A DNA stretch of 64,000 nucleotides from an uncultured Bacilli bacterium (GCA_934098565.1 CAKOON010000003.1:1-64000), one strand, 5' to 3'. Positions 1 to 8,201 are shown, counted from the first letter of the stretch. Numbers and translations: made by a program. Notes: generated by a model from the letters alone, not told the origin.

Positions 1-114
1 TCTGGAAAAGCCTGAAATACAGGTAATATTATAAATACAAATAATACAGATAATATGGGAGTACAAAGTTCATGTGGAAGTGGTAAGAAATATAAAAATT
101 GTTGTGGTAAATAA
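1..114 (+). pseudogene. SEC-C zinc-binding motif tail (fragment)
   Basis: The frame ending at the TAA at 112-114 encodes CGSGKKYKNCCGK, the SEC-C zinc-binding motif found at the C-terminus of SecA and of many small metal-binding proteins. In the same frame a TGA lies at 13-15, so the tail is not continuous with upstream coding sequence in this frame. It is either a frameshifted end of a gene that begins outside the window or a decayed remnant. The motif itself is clear; the parent protein cannot be determined. Confidence 0.55.
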
Positions 115-593
115 CTTATTTTATAAGTGTTTACAAGTATTTAAAAAATCAAAAAAATTCATAAAATGGTCAATATTTGTCCAAAAACGCAAATTTGTAT
201 GCAAAATGTGTGCATGAAATTAACGTATATAACCGGTTATCCATTATAAGTGATTTTTTGATGAATATAAAAGTGATAATCAGCATTTATGCTGATTTTT
301 TTGTATTAGTATGAGTAAATATTAATTCCTGTTATAGAAAAAGATATACCTGTTATAGAAATATAGATATAATCACATAAAGTCGCTCGTGCAATAACTA
401 ACAACAAATGCAAGCGTTTATATGAGCATCAATATCAATAAATTTAAAATTTATTCTATTCGATTTTCTCAATAATAAACTAGGATAGATAATTATAGTA
501 ATTGTTAGAAAATATAGATTTAATTCTGTATAATTTACAATTAGCTTTATTATATGTTTTTGTTTAGTGATATCTCTAATAAAATAATTACTT
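115..593. other. Gene-free AT-rich interval
   Basis: I see no convincing gene here. The interval holds a perfect 12-bp palindrome (ATAACCGGTTAT, 229-240), a terminator (listed separately) and two copies of CCTGTTATAGAAA at 328-340 and 349-361, a 21-bp period consistent with two turns of helix and so with a regulator site. An open frame on the - strand at 398-610 has no ribosome-binding site or recognisable composition and is not called. Confidence 0.5.
278..302 (+). terminator. Rho-independent terminator
   Basis: An 8-bp perfect stem (AATCAGCA with TGCTGATT), TTTA loop and a following T-run form a canonical intrinsic terminator. It most likely ends transcription entering from upstream of the window. 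Confidence 0.8.
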
Positions 594-611
594 ATGGTAA
601 AAAATACCATG
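594..611. promoter_or_regulatory. Palindrome, candidate NrtR operator (upstream copy)
   Basis: ATGGTA and TACCAT arms separated by six A residues. It shares both arms with the longer palindrome at 630-658, which lies across the pnuC promoter. Two copies of the same arms next to one promoter suggest cooperative binding of a dimeric regulator; the NrtR-like protein encoded at 4009-4740 is the obvious candidate (inference). Confidence 0.5.
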
Positions 612-618
612 AAAGCGT

Positions 619-647
619 TGACAAAGTTTTACATATGGTATAAAATA
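619..647 (+). promoter_or_regulatory. Sigma-A-type promoter of the pnuC locus
   Basis: A perfect -35 TTGACA (619-624), 17-bp spacer and -10 TAAAAT (642-647). This is among the closest matches to the vegetative consensus that I see in the window, and it overlaps the palindrome at 630-658, so repressor binding there would block polymerase. Confidence 0.8.
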
Positions 648-658
648 CCATATGTAAG
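630..658. promoter_or_regulatory. 12-bp inverted repeat overlapping the -10, candidate operator
   Basis: TTACATATGGTA (630-641) and its exact reverse complement TACCATATGTAA (647-658) flank a 5-nt centre that is part of the -10 element. Position and symmetry fit a repressor operator. No T-run follows, so it is not a terminator. Confidence 0.65.
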
Positions 659-669
659 GAAAAAACAGA

Positions 670-1230
670 ATGATAAAGTTTCTTGAGATAGGGGCGACAG
701 TCTTTGGGTTGTTACAAGGGTTTCTTGCAATGCTAAATAAGAGAAGCAATTGGATAGCCTATGGTATGCAAATGCTTTTTATGATTATATTTTCTTTTAT
801 GATGAATTTATATGGTGATGTAGCTAATAACGCATTTTATTTGGTAATTGCCATTGTTGGATTTATCATCTGGAATAGAAAGGACGATAATGATATTAAA
901 AAATGTTCTTTTAAAGAAAGAATTATTTATTTGGTTATTATTGCTCTAGGAACTATTGCTTTGTCAAACGTGTTAAGTAGGACAGATGATCCATTACCTT
1001 TACTTGATGCATTTACAACAGTATCTAGTTTTGTAGCAACATATTATATGATGGTTAAGAAAATAGATACATGGATTATTTGGTTTGTAAATGATATATT
1101 CTATGCCATAGAATACTTTATTTTACCTAATCAAGCTTTGTATTTATTTTGTTTAAATGTTGTTTGGACATTTATGGCAGTTTGTTCTTATATTAATTGG
1201 AAAAAAGTTATGAAAGGAAAAGAATATTAA
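670..1230 (+). CDS. pnuC: PnuC-family nicotinamide riboside/nucleoside transporter
   Basis: A 186-residue, highly hydrophobic protein with about seven membrane segments. The pattern of aromatic and Asn/Trp residues inside the helices (for example NRSNWIAYGMQ-like and WFVNDIFYA-like stretches near residues 25-35 and 135-142) is that of PnuC facilitators, which move nicotinamide riboside and related vitamins or nucleosides across the membrane. It is first in a tightly packed locus that also encodes an NrtR-type regulator, which favours an NAD-precursor substrate. PnuN-type (deoxynucleoside) specificity is the main alternative, because a deoxyribosyltransferase-like protein and a nucleotide-kinase-like protein follow. 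Confidence 0.85.
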   Translation: MIKFLEIGATVFGLLQGFLAMLNKRSNWIAYGMQMLFMIIFSFMMNLYGDVANNAFYLVIAIVGFIIWNRKDDNDIKKCSFKERIIYLVIIALGTIALSNVLSRTDDPLPLLDAFTTVSSFVATYYMMVKKIDTWIIWFVNDIFYAIEYFILPNQALYLFCLNVVWTFMAVCSYINWKKVMKGKEY

Positions 1231-1232
1231 AT

Positions 1233-1748
1233 ATGAAGAAAATATATTTTGCTGGTAAATTTACTTTAGAAAAGGATGATAATTTATCTTTATCAGAGAA
1301 ATTAGTTAATGATTTTAGATCAATTATATTATGTGATTCTAAAAAATTAACTTATGCTACTGATAATTTAAAATTAAATAATAAATATATTTATAGTGGG
1401 CCATTTTATTGTGAACAAGCCTCTAATGGCGACTATACATCTACAGATTGTAATGTGGTTTTAGATGCTGAATATAAATCAGTTTCTGATTGTGATGTAT
1501 ATTTTGCAATGTTTGATGAAAATTTTTCAGTGGGAACAATTGTTGAATTAGGGTGGGCATTAAATTTAGATAAAGATATTATTATTTATTATAAAGAAGA
1601 AGATTCGAAATATAGAATTAAATCTGATTATTGGTTTGCAATTGCTGATGCAATAAAGAGAAGTAATAAAATAAAAATATATGGATATGGTGATAAAAAA
1701 GAGGCTATTAGGAAGATAAAAGAGGATGTATTAGGATATGAAATATAA
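1233..1748 (+). CDS. Nucleoside 2-deoxyribosyltransferase-like protein
   Basis: I start this 171-residue protein at ATG 1233 (MKKIYFAGKF), which has an AAAGGAAAAG ribosome-binding site, rather than at an in-frame ATG within pnuC. The N-terminal beta strand ending in AGKF, a central D-CDVYFAMFD segment and the FSVGTIVELGWAL helix match the nucleoside 2-deoxyribosyltransferase fold; the Glu in VELGWA is at the place of the family's catalytic glutamate. Family members transfer or hydrolyse (deoxy)ribosyl groups at the N-glycosidic bond. The substrate is unknown. Its end overlaps the following radical SAM start by 11 bp, suggesting translational coupling. Confidence 0.7.
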   Translation: MKKIYFAGKFTLEKDDNLSLSEKLVNDFRSIILCDSKKLTYATDNLKLNNKYIYSGPFYCEQASNGDYTSTDCNVVLDAEYKSVSDCDVYFAMFDENFSVGTIVELGWALNLDKDIIIYYKEEDSKYRIKSDYWFAIADAIKRSNKIKIYGYGDKKEAIRKIKEDVLGYEI

Positions 1749-2557
1749 AGAGTTTGAATTAATCTTATCATCATTTAAATGTGATAAGAATTGTCCTTAT
1801 TGTACAGCATGTTATAGATGACAAATTGGATACGTTAGAAGAAAAATTGAATTATTTAAAGAATGAGGGCATTATTTTTAGATACTTTATATTATGTGGT
1901 AATGGAGAACCTTCTTTAACTAGTTTAGATAACTTTAAAAAGATAGTTGATTCAACACGTAAAGTAAATATATTTGATGAAAAGAGATTGCAATCTTCAG
2001 GTAATATATTTTATGAAGATGAAAAACTTGATTATATAAAAAATGATTTTATAGTAGAAATAACAAGAGTAGATTTTGATTCTAAAAAAGATATGAAAGT
2101 ACTTGGATATAAGAGAGATTATATTGAGAGTGATAATTTTTCTAAAGCAAATGTAAGATTAAATTACGTTATGTTAAAGAATAAAAGCTTTAATGAATAT
2201 TTAGAAGAAATAAAAAAATATATTGATAAATATCCTAATATAAAAACTGTTAGTTTAAAGACTTTAAATTTAAATACAAAAGATGGAAATATAGAGAATA
2301 GGTATTCTAAATGGATTTTAGATAATGCTCTTACAAAAGCCGATGCTGATAATATAATAAATTGTATGAGTAACAATGCTAATTTTGTAACAAAAGATAT
2401 GAAATTTTTTGATAGATATGAATGGATTTATAACGGTGTACCAGTCACATTTTATGCTAAGAAGTTAGATTATGGATATTCAAATATAGTTTATTATGGA
2501 GGAAGGCTAGTAGATTATCATTTAGATGATATAATTTTAAAGAAGGAGAAAGAATAA
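1738..2557 (+). pseudogene. Radical SAM enzyme interrupted by a frameshift
   Basis: From ATG 1738 the frame encodes the cluster-binding motif CDKNCPYC (CX3CX2C, codons 1780-1803) and then stops at TGA 1819. The rest of the protein continues in the +1 frame from about 1808 to 2557, including a GNGEPS motif at the place of the radical SAM GGE-type motif, followed by about 230 residues of catalytic-domain-like sequence. A single extra base around 1805-1812 explains both halves. The downstream frame alone lacks the three cysteines. This could be a real inactivating mutation, strain variation, a sequencing error or, less likely, programmed slippage. Intact, it would be about 272 residues. Its stop overlaps the next start (TAATG). 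Confidence 0.75.
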
Positions 2558-3447
2558 TGGTTGTTTTAAGATTAGGTAAAGTAAATAATGAAGAAAGAAA
2601 GTTTATTCCTACTAAAAAAGAATACTTAGAAAGGTATTTAGCAGGAATGGAAATAATAGAAGAGTATGAATTAACACAAACATATAAAAATGGATATAAG
2701 TACCGAAGATATAATGATGATGGAGATTGTAAGTACACAGTTAATAATAAAATGAGTAAAATTACGGATGTTAGAGAAAGTAACGAAGAAGAATTCTTGA
2801 AAATATTAAAGGAAAATGGTAAAGCTATTAGAAAGATAAGAAAGTATTATAATGATGGACCATATGAAATAGATGTAGATTATTTTATTGAACCAATACA
2901 GATGATTATGGTAGAAGTGTCAACAGATAAAGCTCCTCTTAATGCGTATGTACCACCAAAAGGATTTGTTGAAGTAAGTAATACTAAAGTATATGAAAAC
3001 TATGGCATTTATAATAATAGTATAAGGTCAGTTGGAACAATAATAGAAGGAACAGATGGAGTAGGAAAAAGCGTTACTATTGAAAAATTAATAGAAAAAG
3101 GTATTATTTGTCAAGATAGATGTATGGATGTTATATCTAGAAATATGTTATTCAATATAGCTATGGATAAGAGAGCTAATATATATCAAAAATATTTAAA
3201 AAATATTCACAAAAAGATAATTTTTCTTGTTAATAATAGTAAAGAAGAATTGGAAAGTAGAATAAATAAACGAGAAGTACTAAGTCAGTATGATAAAGAA
3301 GCTTATATGTATAATCAATTATATTTAGATACATATAACTATATGAAGGATAAAGAGATGACAGAAAATAAATTATATTTAGTTGATTGTACAGGACTTA
3401 CTTTAGAAGAACAGGTTAGTAAGGTAGAAGGAATTATTAATGCCTAG
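2557..3447 (+). CDS. CYTH domain-P-loop (thymidylate kinase-like) fusion
   Basis: 296 residues in two parts. Residues 1-125 look like a CYTH/triphosphate tunnel domain: an EERKF start, alternating strands with many Arg/Lys, YEIDVDYF near 103-110 and MVEVS near 118-122. Residues 161-296 begin with a Walker A motif GTDGVGKS (165-172) and resemble the thymidylate kinase group of nucleotide/nucleoside kinases. CYTH domains act on or bind organic triphosphates. Fusion to a kinase could give a bifunctional nucleotide enzyme; in this locus a role in salvaging an imported nucleoside is plausible but unproved. AAGGAG precedes the ATG; the gene overlaps both neighbours. Confidence 0.65.
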   Translation: MVVLRLGKVNNEERKFIPTKKEYLERYLAGMEIIEEYELTQTYKNGYKYRRYNDDGDCKYTVNNKMSKITDVRESNEEEFLKILKENGKAIRKIRKYYNDGPYEIDVDYFIEPIQMIMVEVSTDKAPLNAYVPPKGFVEVSNTKVYENYGIYNNSIRSVGTIIEGTDGVGKSVTIEKLIEKGIICQDRCMDVISRNMLFNIAMDKRANIYQKYLKNIHKKIIFLVNNSKEELESRINKREVLSQYDKEAYMYNQLYLDTYNYMKDKEMTENKLYLVDCTGLTLEEQVSKVEGIINA

Positions 3448-4003
3448 TATAGCAGCACACCTTGCATGTGCTGATCTTGTATATAAAGAAATAAACAATA
3501 AGATAAGCGATAAAGATAAATTTTATATGGGTTGTATATTACCAGATATAATTAATTTAGAAGATAGCCATCTTAAAGTAAAAGGAAAATATTATTTAGT
3601 ACCAGATATAGAAAAATATAAAAAAGAATCAAATGTAGATTATGATATAAAAATAGGTTATTTATGTCATTTATTACTTGATAAATATTTTTTAGATGAA
3701 TATGTTATTAAAAATATTAGAAATTATGATAAAATTAATTTATTTTCATCAAACATGATATATAATGATTATGCGAGTTTAAATGCAGTAATAGTTAATG
3801 ATTTTAAAATAGATTTAAATTATATTAATAAAGTTATTAGAAAGATACCAGATAATTTTAAAATACTAGAAGATAAATATAAGTTAAATGTAGAAAGTAT
3901 TAACAATTTAAATGGTGGAGAGATAATGTTTATTGATATAGATAAATTTAAAATGTTTATTAAAGAAATATCGTTAAGAATTATAAAAGATATAATGAGG
4001 TGA
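3440..4003 (+). CDS. Zinc-dependent phospholipase C-like protein
   Basis: 187 residues beginning MPSIAAHLACAD, with GCILPDI near 31-37, a His at about residue 45 and CHLLLDKYF near 75-83. Spaced His/Asp residues in helices and the PSI-H...LPD...H...H-LLD order recall the zinc-dependent phospholipase C/S1-P1 nuclease-like superfamily, often seen in uncharacterised Firmicutes proteins. The ATG overlaps the previous gene by 8 bp with AAGGA upstream. No signal peptide is visible, so it is probably cytoplasmic. The reaction is unknown; a phosphoesterase acting on a nucleotide would fit the locus. Confidence 0.5.
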   Translation: MPSIAAHLACADLVYKEINNKISDKDKFYMGCILPDIINLEDSHLKVKGKYYLVPDIEKYKKESNVDYDIKIGYLCHLLLDKYFLDEYVIKNIRNYDKINLFSSNMIYNDYASLNAVIVNDFKIDLNYINKVIRKIPDNFKILEDKYKLNVESINNLNGGEIMFIDIDKFKMFIKEISLRIIKDIMR

Positions 4004-4008
4004 TGAAA

Positions 4009-4740
4009 ATGAATTTATCAATAGTAGGATGTGTATTTGTTTTAGATAATGAAGTAAATGTAAATAAAAAGAAGAATGATATTAAAAAATTAAAAGTATT
4101 AGTTAATAAAGATACTAAAGAATTAGTAAAGTGTGATTTTACTAAAGAATTAGGAATTAAAGATAGCATTAGAAATAAGATAGAAACTATCATTGGTAGC
4201 GATAAATTTCATTTAGAGCAAGTTTATACATTAGGAGAAAAAAATTTTTTTGATGATAATAGTATAGATGTACTATATATGGGTCTTACTAATGTATGCA
4301 ATATAAAAAAGTTAGATAGTAATTATGAGTTGATAGATTTTAATATTATTAAAAATAATGAAATGGTAGTCGGAGATAATAGTTATAAATATAAGACTGA
4401 GAGAGTACTTAAAGCTGGAAGTTTAGAATATTATTACAAGATAAAAGTAGATGATGTAAGGTTAGAGAAAATATTATTAGAAATTATGATAGTTTATAAA
4501 TATTTAAGATCTAGAATGGATAGTACAGATATCTGTTTTAAATTGTTATCTGAAGAATTTACTTTGGAAGATGTAAGAATTGTTTATGAACTTATTAAAG
4601 ATGTTAATGTAGATAAATCCAATTTTAGAAAGAAAATAGTTAAATATTGTACTAAGGTAGAGGATGTAGAAGATAAAAAAGGTTTTAGACCATCACAAAA
4701 ATATAAGTTTAATCCAAATAATGTTAGAGATTGGATTTAA
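4009..4740 (+). CDS. nrtR: NrtR-type transcriptional regulator (degenerate Nudix domain + winged helix)
   Basis: The C-terminal part has the hallmark NrtR winged-helix pattern: LLSEEFTLEDVRIVYELI followed by NFRKKIVKY and GFRPSQKYKFN. The N-terminal domain keeps the Nudix fold outline (VYTLGEKNFFDD...VLYMGL) but has no Nudix box with the catalytic REXXEE, as usual for regulators that sense ADP-ribose or related NAD metabolites instead of hydrolysing them. Start ATG 4009 is chosen because GAGGTGA sits 5 nt upstream; ATG 4003 is possible. Known NrtR proteins repress NAD biosynthesis and transport genes, so the palindromes at 594-658 are its likely target, with autoregulation as part of the same operon. 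Confidence 0.8.
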   Translation: MNLSIVGCVFVLDNEVNVNKKKNDIKKLKVLVNKDTKELVKCDFTKELGIKDSIRNKIETIIGSDKFHLEQVYTLGEKNFFDDNSIDVLYMGLTNVCNIKKLDSNYELIDFNIIKNNEMVVGDNSYKYKTERVLKAGSLEYYYKIKVDDVRLEKILLEIMIVYKYLRSRMDSTDICFKLLSEEFTLEDVRIVYELIKDVNVDKSNFRKKIVKYCTKVEDVEDKKGFRPSQKYKFNPNNVRDWI

Positions 4741-4765
4741 TATCAAATATGGAGGTATTATAAAT

Positions 4766-5341
4766 ATGATATTAGCAACTAATAATAAAGGTAAGTTAAG
4801 AGAAATAAAAGAAATATTAAATGAATATGAAATAAAAGGTTTAGAAGAGGTTGGAGTTACAGTAGATGTAGTAGAAGATCAGAATAGTTTTTATGGTAAC
4901 GCCTCAAAGAAAGCGAAAGAAATATATGAAATTACTGGGAAACCAGTTATTGCTGATGATTCGGGTTTGTGTATTCTTATTTATAATGGATGGCCTGGTG
5001 TTATGACACATAGATTTGCCGGTGAAAATGCCACGGATAATGATAGAAATAATGCAATATTAAATCAAATGATTAATGTAGATGATAGAAAAGCACAAGT
5101 TATTTGTAATTTAGTTTATTATGACGGAAGTAACGAAATTGTTGGAGAAGGTATTTTAAATGGAAATATTTCTTTGGAACAAAGAGGAACAAATGGCTTT
5201 GGGTTTGATGAAATCTTTGAATTAACAGATGGGCGTACTTTAGCGGAGTTAACTAATGAAGAAAAGAATGATGTTAGTGCAAGAAAATTAGCTGCAGAAG
5301 ATTTAAAGAAGAAGTTAAAAAAATTAAAAAACATGAAGTAA
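4766..5341 (+). CDS. rdgB: Non-canonical purine NTP pyrophosphatase (RdgB/HAM1)
   Basis: 191 residues from ATG 4766 (GGAGG upstream), the normal family length. Motifs: ATNNKGKLREI at the N-terminus (NTP binding), DDSGL at 64-68 and GFGFDEIF in the C-terminal half. The enzyme hydrolyses ITP, dITP and XTP to monophosphates and keeps damaged purines out of DNA and RNA. It follows nrtR by 25 bp and may belong to the same transcript, though the enzyme is a housekeeping function in most bacteria. Confidence 0.92.
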   Translation: MILATNNKGKLREIKEILNEYEIKGLEEVGVTVDVVEDQNSFYGNASKKAKEIYEITGKPVIADDSGLCILIYNGWPGVMTHRFAGENATDNDRNNAILNQMINVDDRKAQVICNLVYYDGSNEIVGEGILNGNISLEQRGTNGFGFDEIFELTDGRTLAELTNEEKNDVSARKLAAEDLKKKLKKLKNMK

Positions 5342-5430
5342 TTAAACTTTAGTAAATATTGAAATTATGAAAAAGATTTAAAGTAGTACTTGCATAATAA
5401 TAACAATAATAATCGTTAGGAGTTATAAAA

Positions 5431-6441
5431 ATGCCACTAATATCGGATACTAATCAAAAAAAATTAGAAAAATTAAATATAAATATTAAGACTAAATATA
5501 TAGTTAATAAAAATATCTTAGAGAGAAATACTAACAATAGTAAAAATGATAACATTAAAGATGGTATAAGATGCGAAAAAGATTATTTTTATAATAATAA
5601 ACTACTTTATATTGAAAAAAACTTCGATACAAGAATGCAATATTCTTATATTCAAAGTGAGGATAATGATAAAGATTATAAATGTTTAAATTGTGGAATG
5701 GTAGGTAAGTTAAGGGCATTTGTAAATGGGTGTCCTTACTGTCATACTATTTATAATATAGATTATGAAGGCAAAGACTTAGGAAGTAAATACCACTATG
5801 ATAGAGTACTAAGGAATCTTGCTTATTTATTTATAACCGGGATAGTTGATTATGTTGTAAGTATTATTTTTATGTTTATTTTGTTAAAAAATATATCAAG
5901 AACTTTTAACGAATATGATATTGCTAAAGTGTTTATTTATGGGAGTATTTTAGCCATGATACTTTATTATTTCTTTTATATAGTTGATGCTTATGTTATT
6001 TTAGAACCTATAAAAAGATATAAAGATAAAGAAAATAAAAAACAAATGGAGTTTTGGTCAAGAACAGGAATTAATAAGAAAACATTTTTTAATAATTTAA
6101 ATTACGAGGTTAGTAATAAGTATTATAATTGGGCTGATATAATTGATTATGATATTTTAGATTATGATTCATTTTTAGATTATCATTTAAATGATGATTA
6201 TTTTGTTAAAGTTAAGGCTTATGTTAGAATTGTTTATTTTATAAATAATAAGTTTAAGGCTAAATATATTGAAGATACTTACGTAATGAAAAAGAATACT
6301 AATGATATTGTAAAACTAGAAAATGGTTTTAATAAGATAAAATGTCATAAGTGTGGGGCGAGTATTGATGTAACTAAGGGTGTTTGTGAGTATTGTCATA
6401 GTAGTACAAAGTATTTTCAAGAGTGGTTTTTAGATAAATAA
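5431..6441 (+). CDS. Membrane protein with two zinc ribbons
   Basis: 336 residues with AGGAG before the ATG. An N-terminal polar region is followed by CLNCG...CPYC (near residues 90-108), two hydrophobic helices near 132-195, a C-terminal globular part with alternating aromatic strands, and a second ribbon CHKCG...CEYC (near 309-327). The globular part resembles Tim44-like domains of bacterial zinc-ribbon membrane proteins, but I hold that only weakly. No enzymatic motif is visible. It stands alone, ending at the terminator at 6471. Confidence 0.5.
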   Translation: MPLISDTNQKKLEKLNINIKTKYIVNKNILERNTNNSKNDNIKDGIRCEKDYFYNNKLLYIEKNFDTRMQYSYIQSEDNDKDYKCLNCGMVGKLRAFVNGCPYCHTIYNIDYEGKDLGSKYHYDRVLRNLAYLFITGIVDYVVSIIFMFILLKNISRTFNEYDIAKVFIYGSILAMILYYFFYIVDAYVILEPIKRYKDKENKKQMEFWSRTGINKKTFFNNLNYEVSNKYYNWADIIDYDILDYDSFLDYHLNDDYFVKVKAYVRIVYFINNKFKAKYIEDTYVMKKNTNDIVKLENGFNKIKCHKCGASIDVTKGVCEYCHSSTKYFQEWFLDK

Positions 6442-6470
6442 TTCATGTAAATAAAAATTTTAATGATGGA

Positions 6471-6498
6471 AATCTAATGGGCAGCTGTTAGATTTTTT
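6471..6498 (+). terminator. Rho-independent terminator
   Basis: AATCTAA pairs with TTAGATT around a 10-nt loop, followed by seven T. It ends the zinc-ribbon gene. Confidence 0.75.
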
Positions 6499-6505
6499 TG
6501 TGTTG

Positions 6506-6694
6506 ATGTTCATATTTAGATATGCTAAAGAAGTTCTATATTATAAAGGTTTGGTTGCCTTTATATTTTCTAATGATGACAGAAGTTTGCATTGTTTTCA
6601 AAAACTTGGCTTTAAAGAATATAAAAGAGAGGAAGCTGTTAAAAAGGAAAATGGTCAATTTATAGATGATATTTATTTAAAATTAGAATTATGA
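6506..6694 (+). pseudogene. GNAT acetyltransferase, C-terminal remnant
   Basis: About 60 residues encode NDDRSLHCFQKLGFKEYKREE and a short tail, which is the last part of a GNAT N-acetyltransferase (the helix after the acetyl-CoA loop and final strands). The acetyl-CoA-binding RXXGXG/A segment and everything before it are missing, and no ribosome-binding site precedes it. It is a 5'-deleted remnant directly downstream of a terminator. Confidence 0.7.
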
Positions 6695-6766
6695 GTTTTA
6701 GAAATTAAATTATATCCTAAAATGAAGGAAAGTATAGTATAATTAAATTAGGTAGGTGGGTTAGTT

Positions 6767-7192
6767 ATGACATTTACTTGGTTAGTGTTATTTATTGTCT
6801 TAGTATTTATTGAGCTTGTTACTGTAAACTTAGTAACTATTTGGTTTGCTATTGGCTCTTTAGTAAGTTTCTTTGTTAGTTTATTTTCTGATAATACTTC
6901 TTTGCAGATAGGAATATTTGTTGTAGTAAGTTTTATTGCCCTTTTGTTAACGAAAAAATTTGTTAATAAAGTAAAAAATAAGCAAATAATTCCAACTAAC
7001 TTAGATAGAGTAATTGGGAAAATGGGAATAGTTACAGAAACCATTAGTCCATTAAAAATTGGAGAAGTTAAAGTTGATGGTAAAAGATGGAGTGCAGTTA
7101 GCGATACTGAGATTAAACTAAATGAAAAAGTAAAAATACTAGCGATAGATGGCGTAAAACTTAAGTGCCAACGAGTAGAGGAGAAAAATTAA
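6767..7192 (+). CDS. NfeD family membrane protein
   Basis: 141 residues: three hydrophobic helices in residues 1-65 followed by a small beta-barrel (OB-fold-like) domain ending VKILAIDGVKLKCQRVE. This is the short NfeD/YbbK-type protein that is normally encoded next to an SPFH protein, with which it works in membrane microdomain organisation. The SPFH gene follows after one base, so the two are certainly co-transcribed. Confidence 0.85.
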   Translation: MTFTWLVLFIVLVFIELVTVNLVTIWFAIGSLVSFFVSLFSDNTSLQIGIFVVVSFIALLLTKKFVNKVKNKQIIPTNLDRVIGKMGIVTETISPLKIGEVKVDGKRWSAVSDTEIKLNEKVKILAIDGVKLKCQRVEEKN

Positions 7193-7193
7193 T

Positions 7194-8087
7194 ATGGGAT
7201 GGATTATTTTAATAGTAATTCTATTAGTGATTGTGTTAGGAATTAGAATTATTCCCCAATCAACTGCAAAAGTTATTGAAAGATTAGGTAGTTATCATAC
7301 AACGATGCAAACAGGGGTACATTATGTTATTCCATTTATTGATAGAGTGGCAAATGATGTAACTTTAAAAGAAATTGTAAAAGATTTTGCACCTCAACCA
7401 GTTATTACGAAAGATAATGTTACTATGCAAATTGATACAGTTGTTTATTTTCAAATTACAGATCCAAAATTATATACTTATGGAGTTGAAAATCCAGTAA
7501 ATGCTATCGAAAATTTAACAGCAACAACTTTAAGAAATATTATTGGTGAGTTAGAATTAGACCAAACTTTAACGAGTCGTGATATTATTAATTCTAAGAT
7601 GAGAGCAATTTTAGATGAAGCAACTGATCCGTGGGGAATAAAAGTTAACCGTGTTGAAGTTAAGAATATTATTCCACCAAGAGATATTCAAGAAGCTATG
7701 GAAAAACAAATGCGGGCTGAGCGTGAAAGACGTGAGAAAATTTTACAAGCTGAAGGAGAGAAAAAAGCTGCAATTCTAATTGCAGAAGGTGAAAAAGAAA
7801 GTGCTATTTTAAGAGCCGATGCGAAAAGAGAAACACATATTCGTGAGGCTGAAGGTGAGGCACAAGCCATTTTAAAAGTTTCGGCAGCGAAAGCCGATGC
7901 CTTAAAATTATTAAAATCAGTTGATGTTAATGAGGCTGTCCTTAAGCTTAAGAGTTATGATGCTATGGTAGAGGTTGCTAATGGTAATGCAACTAAGATA
8001 ATAGTACCAAGTGATTTACAAAATCTAGTTACAGCAGGTACTGTATTAAAAGAAACTTTTAAAGAAGACAAGAAAGATAATAAATAG
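7194..8087 (+). CDS. SPFH domain (stomatin/paraslipin-like) protein
   Basis: 297 residues: one N-terminal membrane anchor, an SPFH/band 7 domain (GVHYVIPFIDRV...VTKDNVTMQIDTVVYFQI), then a long charged coiled coil rich in Ala and Glu (REREKILQAEGEKKAA type) and a short C-terminal segment. It assembles into large membrane-bound oligomers thought to organise lipid domains and protein quality control, together with the preceding NfeD protein. Length and domain order are typical of the QmcA/slipin group. Confidence 0.9.
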   Translation: MGWIILIVILLVIVLGIRIIPQSTAKVIERLGSYHTTMQTGVHYVIPFIDRVANDVTLKEIVKDFAPQPVITKDNVTMQIDTVVYFQITDPKLYTYGVENPVNAIENLTATTLRNIIGELELDQTLTSRDIINSKMRAILDEATDPWGIKVNRVEVKNIIPPRDIQEAMEKQMRAERERREKILQAEGEKKAAILIAEGEKESAILRADAKRETHIREAEGEAQAILKVSAAKADALKLLKSVDVNEAVLKLKSYDAMVEVANGNATKIIVPSDLQNLVTAGTVLKETFKEDKKDNK

Positions 8088-8201
8088 TTATTGATGATTA
8101 AAGTACATTTTTAGTGTGTTTTTTTGCTTTTGTTTTTAATAAAAATTTATTTTAGATATCATTGACAATTTGATAAAATAACTGGTGCATAATATAAAGA
8201 T

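Noticed and set aside
398..610. 70-codon open frame on the - strand upstream of pnuC
   Set aside because: No ribosome-binding site, composition typical of random AT-rich sequence, and it runs over the candidate operator.
630..658. Terminator upstream of pnuC
   Set aside because: The 12-bp inverted repeat has no T-run and is centred on a -10 element, so an operator is more likely.
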